From Elusimicrobiota bacterium (GTDB taxonomy: Bacteria; Elusimicrobiota; Elusimicrobia; FEN-1173), in contig JACQPF010000371.1 in assembly GCA_016207625.1 (NCBI GenBank), forward strand, positions 1 to 10,037: a stretch of 10,037 nucleotides of DNA, in the 5' to 3' direction. The translations under genes were made by a program, and so were the position numbers. Numbering within the stretch: position 1 is the stretch's first letter; each line of letters begins with the position of its first letter. Positions 6,471 to 10,037 of this stretch are shown here, piece by piece. The notes beneath the pieces were generated by a model. It had not been told where the DNA came from. It made no database searches and was given only the letters and a program-made list of their open reading frames with translations.

Positions 6471-6478
6471 CCCTCCTT
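6471..6478 (-). promoter_or_regulatory. Ribosome binding site AAGGAGGG for the GH94-like gene
   Basis: AAGGAGGG at 6478-6471 is an almost perfect anti-16S complement. It is 10 bases before ATG 6460 and directly after the alternative TTG 6481. It therefore serves the ATG, and the seven residues between TTG and ATG are probably untranslated. Confidence 0.65.
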
Positions 6479-6513
6479 CAATATGAAATGACCGGCGAAA
6501 GTGATGAAGAAGT

Positions 6514-6542
6514 ATTGTAGGAGAACCGGAAGACTATTTCAA
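6514..6542 (-). promoter_or_regulatory. Strong sigma70-type promoter for the GH94/HD-GYP/ABC genes
   Basis: On the minus strand TTGAAA (6542-6537) and TACAAT (6519-6514) are separated by exactly 17 bases. Each differs from the housekeeping consensus at one or two positions. Transcription would start near 6507, leaving a leader of about 46 bases to ATG 6460. It lies in the 101-base gap after the envelope cassette, the only sizeable gap on that side, and marks the start of the middle transcription unit. No operator-like inverted repeat is obvious around it. Confidence 0.6.
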
Positions 6543-6561
6543 TTGGTTTATTGCGTGGGAC

Positions 6562-7485
6562 CTACGGTTTTTCGATCCTGAGGTTGTCTATGTAGAAGGA
6601 AAAGGTCCCTGAAGCGGGGGATTTGGCTGAGAAGGTGACTCCCTCGAACGAGGAGAGGACGAGGCCGCTGAAGTCGGAAAGAGGGAGTGAGACGGAGTGG
6701 AAGGTGTTGTCGAACGTAACGCTTTTCTGCGTCCGGAGGGCCACTTCCGGGTCGGTGGCTGCGGAAGACTCCACCTTGAGATAGACTTCCTTGCCGGATG
6801 GGGCCCGGAAATCGAACTTGATCGTGCCGCCCGTGTAAGCGGAAAAGTCCTTGGTTTGGTTCGTGGTGGGATACCCGAACTTCATATACAATCCAGCCCA
6901 ATAACCCGGAGGGTTTCCGCCGTCGGAAACTGTGGCTTTGAGCGATTTCGTGCCTTCTGTGAATTCACCGATGCCGGCGGCGCTGGCCAGGGCGATGCTC
7001 CCCCCGCCTCCTTCAAAAGCGCCCAAATAACCTCCGTCGGAATCGGTGGGGTTGGGCATATCGAACTTCATGTAAGACGTCGCCGCTTCCGAGAAAAACC
7101 CATAGGATTTCGCCGTGTCTCCGATGTTCCCCCCCACCCAGACCTGGGCATTGGCGGTAAGCCCCTGATAGGAGACCTGGATCGTGCCGCTGGAACCCAG
7201 GATGGCCCCGGCGGTGAAAGTGACTTGGTTCCCCACGGTCGGGGATAACGTTCCCACGGTGGCGGGGCTGATGGTCCAGGACGGATCCGTGTCCGAAACG
7301 AGGCCTTGCGGGCTCAGGATCCTGGCGGTGAAGGTTTTCTCGTTCCCCGAAACAACGTTGGTGGCCGTGGGGCTGACCTGGAGGATGAGGCTGGGAGCCG
7401 AAATCCGGTCTTTTTTCTTGGTGCATCCGATCGAAACAAAAACCGTGGACAGGAGGATCAGCGCAACAACACGGTCTCGAAACAT
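6562..7485 (-). CDS. Lipoprotein with Ig-like and jelly-roll (carbohydrate-binding-like) domains
   Basis: A 307-residue predicted lipoprotein. The signal peptide has a hydrophobic core (6-17) and a lipobox S-I-G-C with Cys21, followed by T-K-K-K. Residues about 34-117 look like a bacterial Ig-like domain (L-I-L-Q-V-S-P-T, K-T-F-T-A-R-I, P-S-W-T-I-S-P, G-T-I-Q-V-S-Y). Residues about 125-307 alternate strands and end S-F-Y-I-D-N-L-R-I-E-K-P, the typical last strand of CBM11/CIA30-like jelly-rolls; a Gly/Ser-rich stretch lies near 156-170. It probably sits on the outer membrane (Thr at +2) and binds a glycan or partner protein; there are no catalytic motifs. The ATG has an excellent Shine-Dalgarno site (AGGGAGG, seven-base spacer) inside the end of the preceding gene, one base separating the genes. 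It ends the cassette with no clear terminator. Its jelly-roll resembles that of the lipoprotein at 7986-8693, so the two may be distant paralogues. Confidence 0.8.
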   Translation of the reverse strand: MFRDRVVALILLSTVFVSIGCTKKKDRISAPSLILQVSPTATNVVSGNEKTFTARILSPQGLVSDTDPSWTISPATVGTLSPTVGNQVTFTAGAILGSSGTIQVSYQGLTANAQVWVGGNIGDTAKSYGFFSEAATSYMKFDMPNPTDSDGGYLGAFEGGGGSIALASAAGIGEFTEGTKSLKATVSDGGNPPGYWAGLYMKFGYPTTNQTKDFSAYTGGTIKFDFRAPSGKEVYLKVESSAATDPEVALRTQKSVTFDNTFHSVSLPLSDFSGLVLSSFEGVTFSAKSPASGTFSFYIDNLRIEKP

Positions 7486-7486
7486 G

Positions 7487-7996
7487 TCAGGACCTCCCTT
7501 TCCCGGAGAACCGCCAGGCGAGCCCCGCTCTGTCGGGCCTCACCCACACCGTTGGCCGGGCGGGATGATGGGCGCGTAGAAAAGGTGCGCCGCCGCGGGC
7601 CACGAAAAACGCGTCGATGATGGAATAGACCCAGAGGCCCGCCGCGGCCGCCTTGAGGGCCGTGGCCCGGTTCCGCTGGACCTTGTAATCGTCGTAAAGA
7701 GGATCGTCGGCGACGCTTTTGGCCTTGTAATCCTTATAGGTTTTGTCGGCGCTCCGGTCGGCGGAGTACGCGCCTGTGGCCAGGCTGCCCGTCGCAAAGA
7801 AAAAGGCTGCGCCTTTCATGGCCTGGCCGTTGAAGATTTGCCCCCAACCCGGAACGAGCAAGGACCTCACCGTCGCGTTAACGGGAGTGCTTTCCGAAAG
7901 GTTCACTTCCAAGCTTTCATGAGCGAGGAGGCCTGGCGGGTTTGCGGTGAGAAGCATGAGGAATGGTAAAAAAAGCGTTAAAATTTTATTTTTCAT
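7487..7996 (-). CDS. DUF5683-like small membrane protein
   Basis: A 169-residue protein. An N-terminal signal peptide or anchor (4-25) is followed by the motif R-S-L-L-V-P-G-W-G-Q-I-F-N-G-Q (44-58), typical of DUF5683 and related small membrane proteins. A hydrophobic segment (about 61-78), a charged Tyr/Lys/Asp-rich loop (83-110) and a second hydrophobic segment (111-133) come next. The C-terminus V-W-V-R-P-D-R-A-G-L-A-W-R-F resembles the closing beta strand of these proteins. The family has no established biochemical role and is usually found near envelope or outer-membrane genes. The ATG overlaps the end of the upstream lipoprotein gene by 11 bases, without a Shine-Dalgarno site, indicating coupled translation. 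Lying between two lipoproteins and downstream of an OmpA-like protein, it is likely to work in the envelope; the exact role is unknown. Confidence 0.72.
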   Translation of the reverse strand: MKNKILTLFLPFLMLLTANPPGLLAHESLEVNLSESTPVNATVRSLLVPGWGQIFNGQAMKGAAFFFATGSLATGAYSADRSADKTYKDYKAKSVADDPLYDDYKVQRNRATALKAAAAGLWVYSIIDAFFVARGGAPFLRAHHPARPTVWVRPDRAGLAWRFSGKGRS

Positions 7997-8693
7997 AGGT
8001 GATTTGGTCGATGTAGACGTATCCTCCTTCCCCGGCGTTGGTGGTCCCGGTCGGCTGTGTGAAGACGAAAAGGAAAGTCGCGTATTGTTTCACGTTTGTG
8101 AATTGAGAGGCGGGGATGGCCCCGCTGGCCGGGAGGGTGAATTGGGTCCACTCGGTTGATAATTGGCTCCTGGAAATATCGAGCGTCGGCGGCGAGGTCT
8201 TATTGTTCCCATCGTCCGGTGCCTCGACGCGCAAGATCGTGTTTTCGGACAGGGAGCCGCGGGCCCAGAACGTGACTTTCGTGAACCCGGCGGGAGAAAG
8301 GTTTTTGGCGGGCACCGTGTTGAGTTGGGACGAGTTCAGGCCGACGAGGATGCTGAACCCGGCAAACAGGTGCTGCATCCCAAGGGTTGTGTCGAAGACC
8401 TCGCCTCCGTTCCATGAATAGTAGATGGACTTGACGCCCGAATGCGCCGATTGCTTCGAGCCGAAGAGCAATTCCTGGTTGGCGGATTCGGGGAGCAGCA
8501 TCGCGCCGCCTCCCGTGGTGAGGTCCTCATCGTAAATCACCCACGTCGGCGCCGATTGGCTCACGGCCTCGCTGGCGAGCGGATCCGTCAGTTTGCGCGA
8601 CGGTACTTTGTCGCAGCCCGACATGAGCATGATGAGCCCCAAACCGGGGGCCATGAGGAGCCGCGCCACTCTTCGGGTCATGGTGAGAGTCAT
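7986..8693 (-). CDS. Lipoprotein with jelly-roll (carbohydrate-binding-like) domain
   Basis: A 235-residue predicted lipoprotein. The signal peptide has R-R near residue 7, a hydrophobic core (12-24) and a lipobox L-M-S-G-C with Cys27, followed by Asp28. A linker (30-50) leads to one beta-rich domain: W-V-I-Y-D-E (51-56), S-G-V-K-S-I-Y-Y-S-W (85-94), G-F-T-K-V-T-F-W-A-R-G (136-146), E-W-T-Q-F-T-L-P (181-188), and the final Y-V-Y-I-D-Q-I-T-Y-E-K. This strand order and ending are those of CBM11/CIA30-like sugar-binding domains. The specificity cannot be read. In E. coli Asp at +2 favours retention in the inner membrane; whether that rule holds here is unknown. The ATG overlaps the TGA of the OmpA-like gene (ATGA). 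A second Met at residue 5 is also possible. The domain is similar in pattern to the C-terminal part of the lipoprotein at 6562-7485. Confidence 0.8.
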   Translation of the reverse strand: MTLTMTRRVARLLMAPGLGLIMLMSGCDKVPSRKLTDPLASEAVSQSAPTWVIYDEDLTTGGGAMLLPESANQELLFGSKQSAHSGVKSIYYSWNGGEVFDTTLGMQHLFAGFSILVGLNSSQLNTVPAKNLSPAGFTKVTFWARGSLSENTILRVEAPDDGNNKTSPPTLDISRSQLSTEWTQFTLPASGAIPASQFTNVKQYATFLFVFTQPTGTTNAGEGGYVYIDQITYEK

Positions 8694-10037
8694 CTCCGAT
8701 ACGCCTCTTTCAAGATCGTGATCTCCACCCGCCGGTTGACCTGACGTCCTTCCGGCGTTTCATTCGTCGCGATGGGTTTTTCGTCTCCCCAGCCCAGCGC
8801 ATCGAACCGTGCCGCCGGCAGGCGGCCGGTCTTGACGAAATAGTCGACCACCGACTGGGAGCGCTTTCTCGATAGGACCTTGTTTTCTTCTATGTTCCCG
8901 ACGGAGTCCGTATGGCCTTCCACCCGGACCCGGTTCTTCTTATAGATCTTCAAAAGCTGTACCACTTGGTCCAGTTGTTTCAGGGCTTCTGGGCGCAGGG
9001 CGTATTGGCCGGTCTCGAAGAGGATTTGTGACGTGAAGGAAACCTTCAAGCCTTCCTCTTCCTCCGTCGTCGGGATGTCTTTCAGGCGGTAGACGACGCG
9101 GATCGGCGTCACGGCCGATATGTATTGGCCGCCCTTGATCACATAGAACATCGCGCGGTAGCGCCCTCCGGGGACGAGCTGGCCGTTCGTGTCGCGACCG
9201 TCCCAGTAGAGATCCTGCGGAAGGGTGTTCTTCGGATCGGTCCACGTGGCGGGATCGAAGGGATCGGAACCGGAGAAACTCTTCACGAGCAGATTGGTGG
9301 ATTCCTCGCGGATGTCGAGGGTCCAATCGATCACTTTGCGGGGATCCGACGCCGTCGGCTGGAAATACACCTTGGCCGGGGCCGTGTCTTCGACGACGAG
9401 GGTGTCTGTGCTGGCCGTGAGCTTTACCCAGAAGGGAGCCTCGGGTTCTACGGGCGGCTTGTTGGCGCCGTATTCCACTGGAGGCGTGAAATGGAAGAGG
9501 GATTGGAACCGCTGGGAGAGGAACAGGCGCGTTTCATCAAACCCGCCGAGCGTGTCGGCCAGGAACCGGTTGTCTTCTTCCCGAGCGCGGGTGTAGGAGA
9601 TCCCCACCGTCGTCAAGGTGCGGAAGGACTTCTCCAGTTGCACGCGGTAGAGCCGGTCGAAGGTTTGCCCAAGCCGCCACTGGAATTCCTCCGGGCCCCA
9701 ATCGTCTTTCGAGTAGAGCCCGGAAAACCGGAAGGATCCGTAAGAAAGCTCGTTTTCGATGCGGAGGGAAGAGGTCAGGGGTTTCAATTTGTCCGTGCGG
9801 GACGTATAGGCCAGGCCGGAAAGCGCCAGGGATTCTCCCCCCCGGACGATCAAGAGGTTCCGCACCTTCCCTTCCCGGAAGTGGGAAAGGAACGCGCCCG
9901 AGTGCAACGGGGAACGGGTGGGCCATGCCCCCGTGTTGTAAGGCGTTTCCCAGACGAGCCGGCCGTCTTTCTCGTAATAGTACATCCGGTCGGTGGTGGT
10001 CGGGTAATACGACAGGCGGTATTGGAGAGAGAAGGCC
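8690..10037 (-). CDS. OmpA-family protein with FlgD-like domain, 5' end beyond window
   Basis: The frame is open to the right edge: 17 residues precede the first internal ATG (9985), so the gene is 5'-truncated by the window and 448 residues are visible. The first 185 have alternating polar/aromatic strands (L-Q-Y-R-L-S-Y-Y, R-I-E-N-E-L-S-Y-G-S-F-R-F-S-G-L-Y), like part of an outer-membrane barrel. A domain at about 205-320 resembles the FlgD Ig-like fold, with D-L-Y-W-D-G-R-D-T-N-G-Q-L-V-P-G-G-R-Y (about 275-293). The C-terminus (about 335-445) is an OmpA/MotB peptidoglycan-binding domain: I-L-F-E-T-G, V-E-G-H-T-D-S-V-G, L-S-R-K-R-S-Q-S-V, W-G-D-E-K-P and N-R-R-V-E-I; the Asp and Arg that hold diaminopimelate are kept. 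It probably anchors an outer-membrane structure to the wall. The stop overlaps the next lipoprotein by 4 bases, so it leads the cassette, at least within this window. Confidence 0.88.
   Translation of the reverse strand, partial: AFSLQYRLSYYPTTTDRMYYYEKDGRLVWETPYNTGAWPTRSPLHSGAFLSHFREGKVRNLLIVRGGESLALSGLAYTSRTDKLKPLTSSLRIENELSYGSFRFSGLYSKDDWGPEEFQWRLGQTFDRLYRVQLEKSFRTLTTVGISYTRAREEDNRFLADTLGGFDETRLFLSQRFQSLFHFTPPVEYGANKPPVEPEAPFWVKLTASTDTLVVEDTAPAKVYFQPTASDPRKVIDWTLDIREESTNLLVKSFSGSDPFDPATWTDPKNTLPQDLYWDGRDTNGQLVPGGRYRAMFYVIKGGQYISAVTPIRVVYRLKDIPTTEEEEGLKVSFTSQILFETGQYALRPEALKQLDQVVQLLKIYKKNRVRVEGHTDSVGNIEENKVLSRKRSQSVVDYFVKTGRLPAARFDALGWGDEKPIATNETPEGRQVNRRVEITILKEAYRR

Noticed and set aside
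6482..6561. Possible terminator at the end of the envelope cassette
   Set aside because: No stem followed by a U run is present on the minus strand; only the promoter for the next unit was supported, so read-through is possible.

Overview
The window is a GC-rich bacterial segment. Every supported gene lies on the minus strand, so transcription runs from the right edge to the left edge. Two proteins with lipoprotein signal peptides, an OmpA-type peptidoglycan-binding domain and a probable outer-membrane barrel indicate a diderm (Gram-negative) bacterium. The combination of an OmpA/FlgD-like fusion, a DUF5683-like protein and sugar-binding-like lipoproteins would suit an uncultivated diderm lineage, but the phylum cannot be fixed from this sequence alone.

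Right block (about 10037 down to 6562), envelope cassette. Four genes are packed with overlaps of 4 and 11 bases and a gap of 1 base: an OmpA-family protein cut by the window edge, a lipoprotein with a jelly-roll-like domain, a small DUF5683-like membrane protein, and a second lipoprotein with an Ig-like and a jelly-roll-like domain. They look like one operon whose products meet at the outer membrane and periplasm.

Middle block (about 6542 down to 1367). A strong sigma70-type promoter (TTGAAA, 17 bases, TACAAT) precedes a GH94-fold protein that has lost most of the hallmark active-site segments of the phosphorylases. It is followed closely by an HD-GYP-domain protein, then an ABC-type ATPase and an ABC-2 permease. 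The ATPase has no ATG, GTG or TTG upstream of its Walker A motif and probably starts at CTG; an automatic call would lose its nucleotide-binding loop.

Left block (about 1340 down to 1). A gap of 78 bases with two small hairpins and a weak promoter leads into an ExeA/GspA-type AAA ATPase, a PqqD-like peptide-recognition protein and the first 73 residues of what looks like a lasso-peptide B2-type transglutaminase-like protein. PqqD plus B2 is the leader-recognition and leader-peptidase pair of lasso peptide (RiPP) pathways. The ATPase beside them is not part of the classical lasso set, so the left edge may be the start of an unusual peptide-modification or export locus that continues outside the window.

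No tRNA, rRNA, CRISPR array, insertion sequence or transposase was seen.
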